The position numbers were made by a program, and so were the translations under genes. The notes under the pieces are model-generated. The model saw only the letters and a program-made list of their open reading frames with translations. It did no database searches and was not told the DNA's origin. A stretch of DNA of 48,556 nucleotides from Nannocystaceae bacterium (GTDB taxonomy: Bacteria > Myxococcota_A > Polyangia > Nannocystales > Nannocystaceae). Shown here in pieces: positions 36,654 to 44,697 of the stretch (position 1 is its first letter; each line of letters opens with the position of its first letter). Location: the NCBI GenBank assembly GCA_019694555.1, contig JAIBBS010000045.1:1-48556 (forward strand). Reading direction: 5' to 3'.

Positions 36654-36669
36654 CGGTGAGGCGTCTGCT

Positions 36670-38844
36670 TCATCGCGGTGGTTCGAAGAACACCTGCACG
36701 ACGCTGGCGGGCTCGACCGGGCCCGGCGGCACGTCCTGCATGACCGCGATGCCGCTGCCGACCGGCTGCAACACGACGCCGGCCTCGTCGGCGGCATCGA
36801 TCGCCTCGGCGATGGTGAGCCCGGTGAAATCCGGCAGGCCACCGTCGACCTGGATCGGTCGCTCGCCCGGGAGCGCGGGCTCGATGTCGGCGATCGGCGT
36901 GAAGCCCTCGGCCAACTTCACGTTGCTGGCGAGCACGCGGATCGGATCGGGCGCCGGGCGCGAGCCGTCCTCGCGCGGCACGCCGAGGTGTTCCATCACC
37001 CGCGTGGCGAGCACCGCGAACGTGGGCGCCGCGACCTCGTTGCCGTAGTGCCCGCCCTGCGGCAGGTCGACGGACACGAGGATCACGACCTGCGGAGCGC
37101 GGGCCGGGATCGCGCCGACGAATGACGCGAAGTACTCGTCCTCGGCGTAGCCACCCTGCTTGCTGGCCTTCTGTGCGGTCGAGGTCTTGCCGGCCACGCG
37201 ATAGCCCTGCACCAACGCGTTCTTGCCGGTGCCCTTGTCGCTGTGGACCACGTTCTCGAGCATCTCGAGCACGGTCTTGGCGGTCGCGGCCCGGACCACG
37301 CGCTGCTTGGCCGGTCGGGTGATCGGGACCTCGTCGCCCTCGGGCGTGAGGATCTTGCGCACCAGCGTCGGCGGCACGTACGAGCCCTCGTTGGCGAGCA
37401 CGGCGAAGGCCGCCGCGACCTGCAGCGGGCTCGCGGTCATGCCCTGACCGAACGAGACGTTGGCGCCCTGGATGTCCGACCACTTCTGCCATGGCGCGAG
37501 CACGCCCGGCGTCGCGCCGGAGACCTCGATCGGCGGGCGCTCACCGAAGTGGAAGCGCCGCACCCACTCGTGCAGGTGCTGCTTGTCGAGGCGCTCGTAG
37601 ATCTTGGTGGTGCAGATGTTCGACGACACCGCCAGGATCTCCGACACGCTCAGCCACTCCGAGGGCTTGGTGTCCGAGATCGAGTGGTCCTCGGTGTACT
37701 TCCACTTGCCCTTCTCGCAGAAGAAGCTCTCTTCCTTGCGCACCGCGCCGGTCTCGAGCGCGGCGGCGACGGTGATGGCCTTCATCGTCGAGCCGGGCTC
37801 GAAGTCGCTCTGGACCGCGTGGTTGACGGTCTGCGCCAGGGTCTCGACGGGATGGTTGGGATCGAAGGTCGGGCGGCTCGCCATCGCCAGGACCTCGCCG
37901 TTGCGCGGGTCGAGCACGACGATGCTCGCGCTGGCCGGGGTCCAGGTCGCGACCAGCTCGTCGATGGCCTCCTCGGCCATGTTCTGGATCGCGGAGTCGA
38001 TCGTGAGCACGACGGTGTTGCCGCGGCTGACGTCGGGATCCGGGAAGCCCTCGACCAGCAGCTTCTTGCCGCGCGCGAAGTAGGCCCGGCTCATCGCGTC
38101 GCGACCGCGCAGGTACTCCTCCATGCCGTACTCGACGCCGAGGTTGCCCTTGCCACCGGCGGCGACGCGGCCGACCACGTGGGCGGCGAGCGTGCGCCGC
38201 GGGTACACGCGGTGCGGGGCCTGCTCGAGGCTCACGCCATCGAGCCCGCGCTCGCGCAGACGTGCGGCCTGCTCCTCGCTCAGCGACATCCGCAGCTGAC
38301 GGTAGGCCTTGTCGCGTGCGAGCTCCTCGCGCAGGTAGGCCTCGTCCTCGTCGGGGAACAGCTCGAGCAGCGCGGTCACGACGTCGTCGGTGGTGCCGCG
38401 CGCGGTGATGAGCCGCGGGTTGACCACGACCTTGTGCACGCGATCGGTGACGGCCAACGCGATGTAGCCGCGGTCGACGATGTCGCCGCGGCTGGCCTCG
38501 ACCTTGTAGCTGCGCAGCTGCTGGCGATGACCCAGCTCGGCGAAGTGATCGTGGCGCAGCACGCCGATGTTCCACGCGCGCCACATCAGGCCCAGCAGGC
38601 CCAACGCCAGCACGGTGCCCACCACCGCGGCGCGGGTCCGGACCGCGCGCAGGTCGGTCGCCATCGGTCGCACCAGCTCGCCGCCGCGCTGCAGCAGGTT
38701 GCGCGCGCGGCCGGCCGGCGCACGACCGCCCAGCACGCTGCCGGCGCCCAGACCCGAGGCCGGCGCGCTCGGGTTCGCCTCGGACATGGGTGCTGCGCCG
38801 GTCCCGCTGCCCATGCCGCTGGCTCCGCCGTCGTTCGAGCTCAC
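36670..38844 (-). CDS. ftsI: FtsI/PBP3-type septal transpeptidase with PASTA domain
   Basis: A 724-residue class B penicillin-binding protein cross-linking septal peptidoglycan. One membrane helix lies near residues 55-75 (AAVVGTVLALGLLGLMW). The dimerisation domain carries SRGDIVDRGYIALAV. Transpeptidase motifs are SxxK at 352-355 (GSTMK), SxN at 407-409 (SSN), and KTS beginning at Lys553 (AGKTSTAQK), where most PBPs have KTG. A single C-terminal PASTA domain follows (LPDFTGLTIAEAIDAADEAG). GTG 38844 is preferred because the motif shared with rsmH lies 10 nt upstream of it; ATG 38814 and 38787 are alternatives that only shorten the disordered N-terminus. It is in canonical order next to rsmH-ftsL apart from inserted genes. 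Confidence 0.96.
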   Translation of the reverse strand: MSSNDGGASGMGSGTGAAPMSEANPSAPASGLGAGSVLGGRAPAGRARNLLQRGGELVRPMATDLRAVRTRAAVVGTVLALGLLGLMWRAWNIGVLRHDHFAELGHRQQLRSYKVEASRGDIVDRGYIALAVTDRVHKVVVNPRLITARGTTDDVVTALLELFPDEDEAYLREELARDKAYRQLRMSLSEEQAARLRERGLDGVSLEQAPHRVYPRRTLAAHVVGRVAAGGKGNLGVEYGMEEYLRGRDAMSRAYFARGKKLLVEGFPDPDVSRGNTVVLTIDSAIQNMAEEAIDELVATWTPASASIVVLDPRNGEVLAMASRPTFDPNHPVETLAQTVNHAVQSDFEPGSTMKAITVAAALETGAVRKEESFFCEKGKWKYTEDHSISDTKPSEWLSVSEILAVSSNICTTKIYERLDKQHLHEWVRRFHFGERPPIEVSGATPGVLAPWQKWSDIQGANVSFGQGMTASPLQVAAAFAVLANEGSYVPPTLVRKILTPEGDEVPITRPAKQRVVRAATAKTVLEMLENVVHSDKGTGKNALVQGYRVAGKTSTAQKASKQGGYAEDEYFASFVGAIPARAPQVVILVSVDLPQGGHYGNEVAAPTFAVLATRVMEHLGVPREDGSRPAPDPIRVLASNVKLAEGFTPIADIEPALPGERPIQVDGGLPDFTGLTIAEAIDAADEAGVVLQPVGSGIAVMQDVPPGPVEPASVVQVFFEPPR

Positions 38845-38854
38845 CTCGCTCGCC

Positions 38855-38884
38855 TGCCAAATCCCGCCGCGGCCGGCAAATTTC
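38855..38884 (-). promoter_or_regulatory. Bipartite motif upstream of ftsI, shared with rsmH
   Basis: On the minus strand GAAATTTG, 13 nt, GATTTGGCA, ending 10 nt before GTG 38844. The same two elements with the same 13-nt spacing lie upstream of rsmH (44654-44683). AT-rich blocks like these stand out sharply in this GC-rich DNA. Confidence 0.6.
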
Positions 38885-38966
38885 CCGCTTCCTTGACCCA
38901 CCGCCGCGGCCGCGCGACCTTGGATCGACGATGGCCCCCGTCCACACCGAACGCATCTGATCGGCG

Positions 38967-40124
38967 CTGTCGCGCACGCAGCTGTGGCTGCTGGCGATCC
39001 CGTGCTTCGACGAGCTGTGGACCGCGGTCCCGGTGATCGAGGCGCCCGGGATCGAGCGCAGCCATGCGCTGCAGCATCATGGCGTCGCGCTGACGCTGTT
39101 CGTGGCGCCGCTGTTGCTCGGCGCGGCGATCGAGGCCGCGCTGCTGCTGCGTGCGAGCCGTGGCCACGCCCGGCGGTGGATCGCGTCGATGCACGCGCTC
39201 GCGGCCGCATGCGCGCTCGCGGCCGCGTGGGTGCCCCATGCGTGGATGCTCGCGGCGGCGCTGGGCCTCGCGGGCACGGCCGGTGGCGTCGCGGCGGCGC
39301 TGGGGCAGGGCGCGCTCGTCGAGGCGGCGCCGGATCGACGCGAGGGCACGATGGCGCGCTGGACCCTCGCCGGCGCGCTGGGTGATCTGTTCGCGCCGGT
39401 GGTGGTGGCCGGCGTCGCGTGGTTCGGCGGCAGCTGGCGCGTCGCATTGTCGTGGATCGCGACCGCGATGCTGCTCGCGAGCGTGCCGCTGTGGCGCGCG
39501 TCGCTGCCGGCGCACGTGAAGACCGACGACGACGACGACGACGACGACGGCGGACCCGCGGGCGTGCGCGCGGCACTGCGGCACCGCGGGCTCATGGGCT
39601 GGCTCGCTGCGGCCGCGGCCTGCACCCTGCTCGACGAGATCCTGGTCGCGTTCGCAGCGCTGCACCTGCGACTCGATCGCGGCGCGAGCGAGGCCGCGAT
39701 CGGGCTGGCGATGTCGCTGTGGGCGGCCGGCTGCGCGGTGGGCTTGGTCGCGACCGAGCGCCTGCTCGTGCGCGTGCATCCGCGGCGCGTGCTGGGCGTG
39801 GGCGCAGCGCTGTGCACCGTCGCGGCGCTGACGTGGTGGGCGTTGCCGGGCTTCGCCGGTGCGACCGCAGGCCTGGTGTTGCTCGGGCTGGGCAGCGCGC
39901 CGCTTTATCCCATCGCGAAGGCGCGCGCGTACGCGGCGGTGCCGGGCCGCGCCGCGTTGGTCGGTGCCGCGGCGCAGCTGTTCGTGGTCGCCGATGTGTT
40001 CGCGCCGTGGGCGTTGGGCCTGCTCGCCGATGCCACCGGGCTGCGCGCTGCGCTGGCCGCCCTCGCGCTGGGCCCGGCGCTGTTGCTGATCGCTGCGATC
40101 GCGTCGCGACCGTGGCGCGGCTGA
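38967..40124 (+). CDS. MFS-type transporter with an interrupted 5' end
   Basis: An MFS-like membrane protein with about 11-12 hydrophobic helices; a poly-Asp loop (KTDDDDDDDDGG) separates the halves. Homology-like coding continues upstream of the first standard start (GTG 39033): SRTQLWLLAIPCFDELWTAVPV looks like helix 1. An ATG at 38931 is in the same frame but is followed by an in-frame TGA at 38958-38960 (MAPVHTERI-stop-SALSRTQLWLL). Without that stop the protein would be about 397 residues. The span given starts at CTG 38967, the first near-start codon after the TGA. It may be a recent pseudogene, a CTG/GTG-started gene or a readthrough case. The stop abuts lysA. Confidence 0.75.
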   Translation: MSRTQLWLLAIPCFDELWTAVPVIEAPGIERSHALQHHGVALTLFVAPLLLGAAIEAALLLRASRGHARRWIASMHALAAACALAAAWVPHAWMLAAALGLAGTAGGVAAALGQGALVEAAPDRREGTMARWTLAGALGDLFAPVVVAGVAWFGGSWRVALSWIATAMLLASVPLWRASLPAHVKTDDDDDDDDGGPAGVRAALRHRGLMGWLAAAAACTLLDEILVAFAALHLRLDRGASEAAIGLAMSLWAAGCAVGLVATERLLVRVHPRRVLGVGAALCTVAALTWWALPGFAGATAGLVLLGLGSAPLYPIAKARAYAAVPGRAALVGAAAQLFVVADVFAPWALGLLADATGLRAALAALALGPALLLIAAIASRPWRG

Positions 40125-41498
<1,374 letters not shown>

Positions 41499-41608
41499 CT
41501 TGCCCAAACGCGAGCGTGATTAGCGGAGCAGGGCAGGCCCGTCAATCGCCGGCCGCCGCCGGGGCACGATGCCGCGCGCGCTTGCCCGTGGGCAGCGCGG
41601 CCAAGCGA

Positions 41609-41617
41609 TGCTACGAT
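41609..41617 (+). promoter_or_regulatory. Extended -10 element upstream of tiny ORF/structured RNA
   Basis: TGC-TACGAT predicts a transcript start near 41624, 35 nt before the tiny ORF. Confidence 0.5.
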
Positions 41618-41658
41618 CCAAAGTGGCACCTCAGGTCCCCGGCATAGGAGGTCGTCGC

Positions 41659-41736
41659 ATGAAGCAGAACCATCACGAGACCAACCTCGAGCTTTCCCTC
41701 GCGTCCACGGCGACGCGGAGAGGGGGGACCTCCTAG
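41659..41736 (+). CDS. 25-codon ORF with self-sequestered ribosome binding site
   Basis: MKQNHHETNLELSLAS... ending TATRRGGTS, preceded by a near-perfect AGGAGG (41646-41651) 7 nt before the ATG, one of the best Shine-Dalgarno sites in the window. TAGGAGGTC at 41645-41653 is perfectly complementary to GACCTCCTA at 41727-41735, which covers the last codons and stop. Translation to the end would open that pairing. This looks like a leader peptide or autoregulated small protein. A run of six G at 41722-41727 just before the stop is a possible slippery site. No homologue recognised. Confidence 0.45.
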   Translation: MKQNHHETNLELSLASTATRRGGTS

Positions 41737-42107
41737 CGCGGATCGGGGACCACCGCCCGTTGGCACGCGTTCGAGCGTGGTCACGGCGGTGATGGGGACG
41801 AGCCCACCGAGCGGCGTCCCCATGTCCCCTCCACACGGGGGTTCGACCGGAATCGCTGCGCGGTTCCGAAAGTCGGCACGCCGACGGACACCCGTGAGCC
41901 CTTGCGACCGTGCGGCTGGCTCGGCCGCACCTGTTTCTTCCGGGGCTGCTCCTCAGCCCCTCGTGGGTCGACGGTGACCCGTCGGCTCCCGCCACGAGCG
42001 ATCCAACGTCACGCGGTCGCGCGCGGTGCTCCACCCAAGTCGTGACGCCACCATCGGACTTCGAGTCCGTCACAAACGGAACCGGAACCGACCCGAGGTT
42101 GCCCACC

Positions 42108-42137
42108 GCGGCGGGGCCATGCGAATGGCCCCGCCGC
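42108..42137. terminator. 13-bp terminator hairpin with GCGA tetraloop
   Basis: GCGGCGGGGCCAT pairs perfectly with ATGGCCCCGCCGC around GCGA, a GNRA loop. It lies at the 3' side of the candidate RNA and 29 nt past the stop of the minus-strand lipoprotein gene, so it may serve both strands. Confidence 0.65.
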
Positions 42138-42166
42138 CTTCGTCTGCGGCGACGCGCGGACGGGGC

Positions 42167-43063
42167 TCACGGCGGGATCACGCAGGCGCCGACGTTCTGG
42201 TACGCCGCTTCGGGCGGGTCTTGCCCGCCGACGTACCACGACACGCACGCGAGCGCCGGATCCACCGCCGGACACGGATCGGGCTGCTCGGTGATGTCGC
42301 ACAGCGGCGTGCAGCAGCCGAAGTTCTCGTTGCAGCCGGGCACGAACTCGGGCGTCACGCACAGCAGGCTCGGCTCGCAGCCGCTGAGCAGCCAGCACAG
42401 CTCGCCGGCTCCGGAGCCGCCGATGGTCGGCAGGCACAGGAAGCCGGTGCCGCCGGGCGCCTCCTCGTCGGGGTAGCAACCCTCGCCGTCCGGGCAGTCC
42501 TGCACGAGCGGGTCGCACTTGTCGAAGCAGAAGGGCACGCCCGCGAAGTAGATCAGGCAGCCCTCGTCGAACTCGCACATCGGTTGATCGGCCGAGCCCT
42601 CGCAGTAGCGCTGGCACGTGCCCATCAGGTCGCCGTCGAAGTCGAGACACATCGAGCCCTTCTCGCAGTCGTCGATGCAGCTGCCGAGGTAGCCCTCGAT
42701 CACGCACGGGTCGCCGGGTTGTCCCGCGTTGGCGTCCTCGGGGCAGCAGCGGATCTCGTCGGGCACGAGATCGGGCTCGGCCGACCACGGCGCGCACTTC
42801 TCTCCCGGCGCGCAGTCCTGCTCCCAGATCGAGCACTGCGCGTCGATGCTGGTGTCGTTGCCGGTGCTGCTGCCGCCGCCCGAGTCGGCGACGCCGCTGC
42901 CGCCATCGCCCCCGGTCGCGACGCTGCCACTGGTGCCGCTGGTGGTGGTGGTGGTCGTGCCGCCGGTCGTCGTGGTGCCGCTGCTGCCACCCCCGCCGGT
43001 GCCGGACTTGCCGCAGCCCGCGATCGCCAGCGAGAGCACCCAGGGGCCGAGCGCGCGCAGCAT
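42167..43063 (-). CDS. Cys-rich lipoprotein with Gly/Thr/Ser stalk
   Basis: A 298-residue lipoprotein. Signal MLRALGPWVLSLAIAGC ends in a lipobox at residue 17. A Gly/Thr/Ser stalk runs to about residue 75. The mature domain has roughly 28 cysteines in small modules (CSIWEQDCAPGEKCAPW, CCPEDANAGQPGDPC, CIDDCEKGSMCLDFDGD, CDPLVQDCPDGEGCYP), as in secreted disulfide-rich repeats of myxobacteria. TATGCT on the minus strand ends 7 nt before ATG 43063, favouring this start over ATG 43075, which overlaps the element. Function unknown. Confidence 0.85.
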   Translation of the reverse strand: MLRALGPWVLSLAIAGCGKSGTGGGGSSGTTTTGGTTTTTTSGTSGSVATGGDGGSGVADSGGGSSTGNDTSIDAQCSIWEQDCAPGEKCAPWSAEPDLVPDEIRCCPEDANAGQPGDPCVIEGYLGSCIDDCEKGSMCLDFDGDLMGTCQRYCEGSADQPMCEFDEGCLIYFAGVPFCFDKCDPLVQDCPDGEGCYPDEEAPGGTGFLCLPTIGGSGAGELCWLLSGCEPSLLCVTPEFVPGCNENFGCCTPLCDITEQPDPCPAVDPALACVSWYVGGQDPPEAAYQNVGACVIPP

Positions 43064-43070
43064 GGATCCC

Positions 43071-43076
43071 AGCATA
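43071..43076 (-). promoter_or_regulatory. -10 element, predicted leaderless start
   Basis: TATGCT on the minus strand, 7 nt before ATG 43063. Confidence 0.5.
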
Positions 43077-43113
43077 GGCCAGCGCCGCGGCGCTGACCAC
43101 GTCGCCGACGCGC

Positions 43114-43770
43114 TCAACCCTCGTCGCCGAACAGGTGGCCCGAGCGCCGCTGCTTGGTGCGAAGGTAGTGCTCGTTCTGCGGTCGCACGCCGACCACGAT
43201 GGGCTGGCGCGCGACCACGTCGAGGCCGGCGGCGCGCAGGCCGTCGAGCTTGCGGGGATTGTTGGTGAACAGCTCGATACGCGTCAGACCGAGCGCGCGC
43301 AGCATCGCGCCGGCGAGGTCGTAGCTGCGCAGATCGTCGTCGAAGCCCAGGTGCAAGTTGGCGTCGACGGTGTCGAGGCCGGCGTCCTGCAGCGCATAGG
43401 CGGCGACCTTGTTGGCGATGCCGATGCCACGGCCCTCCTGCCGCAGGTACAGCAGCACGCCCATGCCGCGCGCGTCGATCTGCGCGAGCGCGTGCTGCAG
43501 CTGGTCGCCGCAGTCGCAGCGCAGCGAACCGAGCACGTCGCCGGTCACGCACTCGGAGTGCACGCGCGTCGGCACCACCGCATCGGCCGGCAGCGGACCG
43601 CGGACGATCGCGATGTCGTCGAGCAACCGCCCGCTCTCGTCCTGGAACGAGACGATCTCGAACGCGCCGTGACGGCTGGGCAGCGCCGCGCGGGCGTGCA
43701 CGCGCACGCGCGGCCGCTCGATCGAGGGCGTCTCGTGCGGGCCGAGCGGCAGCGGGATTCGTGGGCCCAT
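43114..43770 (-). CDS. ribA: GTP cyclohydrolase II
   Basis: A 218-residue enzyme opening GTP to 2,5-diamino-6-ribosylamino-4-pyrimidinone 5'-phosphate, first step of riboflavin synthesis. Zinc ligands Cys74, Cys85 and Cys87 lie in HSECVTGDVLGSLRCDCGDQL. YLRQEGRGIGIANK holds the GTP-binding and catalytic Arg. LGFDDDLRSYDLAGAMLRALG and LFTNNPRKLDGL complete the family pattern. It is the stand-alone form, without the fused DHBP synthase domain of RibBA. It starts 26 nt after the stop of the Fic-like gene in the same direction, so the two may form an operon. Confidence 0.95.
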   Translation of the reverse strand: MGPRIPLPLGPHETPSIERPRVRVHARAALPSRHGAFEIVSFQDESGRLLDDIAIVRGPLPADAVVPTRVHSECVTGDVLGSLRCDCGDQLQHALAQIDARGMGVLLYLRQEGRGIGIANKVAAYALQDAGLDTVDANLHLGFDDDLRSYDLAGAMLRALGLTRIELFTNNPRKLDGLRAAGLDVVARQPIVVGVRPQNEHYLRTKQRRSGHLFGDEG

Positions 43771-43796
43771 GGTGCGTTGGCGCGGCGCCGCCGGGG

Positions 43797-44567
43797 TCAG
43801 AACCCGCGCGAGGCGTCGACGATGCCCTGGTAGAGCTTGTTGGAGGAGGCCATGCCCAGCTCGATGCTCTCGAGCACGAGCTCGAGCAGCTGGTCCTGGT
43901 CGAGCCGCAGCACGTCGTAGTAGCGCTGCCGGTCGATGGCGTGGATGGTGCCGGGCCAGTAGCCCTCGTTCACCAGGATGTTGTTCATCGCCAGGCGGGC
44001 GACGCGGCCGCTGATGTCGGGCCACGGGAAGATGCGGATGACCTCGCGATGGACCTCGACCGCGAGCTCGATCGGGTGCGCGCGCTTGCACTCGTCGGTG
44101 CGGAACCAGTCCGTCAGCTTGCGCATGCGGTAGCTGATCTTGTCTGCCGGCGCGAGGTCGTGGAAGTACATGCGGTGGATCGGGTTGTCCTTGCGGTACT
44201 GGACCTGATCCTTCTTGTCGACCGGCAGCAGCAGCTGATGCAGCTTCTTGAGCCAGTCGAGGTTGAGCGCGAGTCGCTTGCCACGGGTCTCGAGCACGTG
44301 ACGGATGCCGTCGCGCACCGCGATGATGTGGTTGTAGGCGGGGATCAGCGACGGCGCGCTGATGATCTCGTCGTCGATCGCGGCCTTGATCTCCGCGACG
44401 TTGAGGACCGTGCCCTCGAGCGCGAAGTCGTGGTAGATCCACGACATCAGGAACCGCTGGTCGAACTCGACCCGCTGGGTCTCGGAGAGCATCCCCAGCT
44501 TCTCCCACAGCAATTCCGACGCTTCTTGCAATTGCCGGTAGGTCTTGGCGCGCGCGGGCTGCATCAT
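43797..44567 (-). CDS. Fic-fold protein with degenerate active site
   Basis: A 256-residue protein with a Fic-like layout: LDWLKKLHQLLLP, then VQYRKDNP, then the core VHREVIRIFPWPDISGRVARLAMNNILVNEGYWP. Canonical Fic motif is HPFxxGNGRxxR; here residues 180-191 read FPWPDISGRVAR, so the catalytic His is Phe180 and the Gly-Asn pair is Ile-Ser, while the second Gly-Arg and last Arg remain. The N-terminal autoinhibitory-type helix (YHDFALEGTVL, Glu51) is partly kept. AMPylation therefore looks unlikely; a binding or scaffold role is inferred. A promoter TTGACC-N18-TAGCGT lies at 44593-44622 (minus). It is divergent from rsmH. Confidence 0.82.
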   Translation of the reverse strand: MMQPARAKTYRQLQEASELLWEKLGMLSETQRVEFDQRFLMSWIYHDFALEGTVLNVAEIKAAIDDEIISAPSLIPAYNHIIAVRDGIRHVLETRGKRLALNLDWLKKLHQLLLPVDKKDQVQYRKDNPIHRMYFHDLAPADKISYRMRKLTDWFRTDECKRAHPIELAVEVHREVIRIFPWPDISGRVARLAMNNILVNEGYWPGTIHAIDRQRYYDVLRLDQDQLLELVLESIELGMASSNKLYQGIVDASRGF

Positions 44568-44592
44568 CGGCGGGGCCTGCTCCGAGGGGCGC

Positions 44593-44622
44593 ACGCTACG
44601 GAATTCTCCGCCGCGAGGTCAA
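44593..44622 (-). promoter_or_regulatory. Sigma-70-like promoter of Fic-like gene
   Basis: Minus-strand TTGACC (44617-44622), 18-nt spacer, TAGCGT (44593-44598). The GTG at 44594 overlaps the -10, so translation more likely begins at ATG 44567. Confidence 0.55.
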
Positions 44623-44653
44623 CGGTTACGCGCACGATCGGGGGCGGTCGCGC

Positions 44654-44683
44654 GAAATTTGACCGCCGGGGGGCGATTTGGCA
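44654..44683 (+). promoter_or_regulatory. Bipartite motif upstream of rsmH, shared with ftsI
   Basis: GAAATTTG, 13 nt, GATTTGGCA, ending 14 nt before the GTG of rsmH. It overlaps an inverted repeat GGCGGTC (44643-44649) / GACCGCC (44661-44667). Identical elements and spacing lie upstream of ftsI. Confidence 0.6.
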
Positions 44684-44697
44684 CGGGCTAGGGGTCC

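Larger units (their letters stand above)
41618..42137 (+). ncRNA. Candidate structured RNA
   Basis: A stretch of about 520 nt between lysA and a lipoprotein gene with no normal-length gene but many strong stems. Examples: CACGC/GCGTG at 41764-41779; ATGGGGACG/CGTCCCCAT at 41792-41823; CGGAA/TTCCG at 41848-41868; GTGCGGC/GCCGCAC at 41910-41930; GGGGCTG/CAGCCCC at 41942-41960; a nested CTCGTGG[GACGG/CCGTC]CCACGAG at 41960-41998; CGGACT/AGTCCG with a TCG loop at 42055-42069. It has an extended -10 at the 5' side, a tiny ORF with a sequestered Shine-Dalgarno, and a 13-bp GNRA-capped hairpin at the 3' side. Third-position GC in the overlapping open frames is low. No known RNA class recognised; it does not match tmRNA, RNase P RNA or SRP RNA by eye. 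Confidence 0.4.

Noticed and set aside
36417..36659. 80-codon plus-strand frame between the two terminators before ftsI
   Set aside because: No start signal, Arg/Pro-rich out-of-frame composition, and it runs into the ftsI terminator.
41508..41658. Lysine riboswitch near lysA
   Set aside because: The structured stretch reads on the strand opposite to lysA, and no lysine-aptamer features are visible.
41841..41850. GTTCGACC-like T-arm, possible tRNA
   Set aside because: No acceptor or anticodon stem can be formed around it.
44679..44694. Sigma-54 promoter at rsmH (TGGCACG)
   Set aside because: The -12 TTGC element is missing at the correct distance, and the ftsI copy lacks the CACG part.
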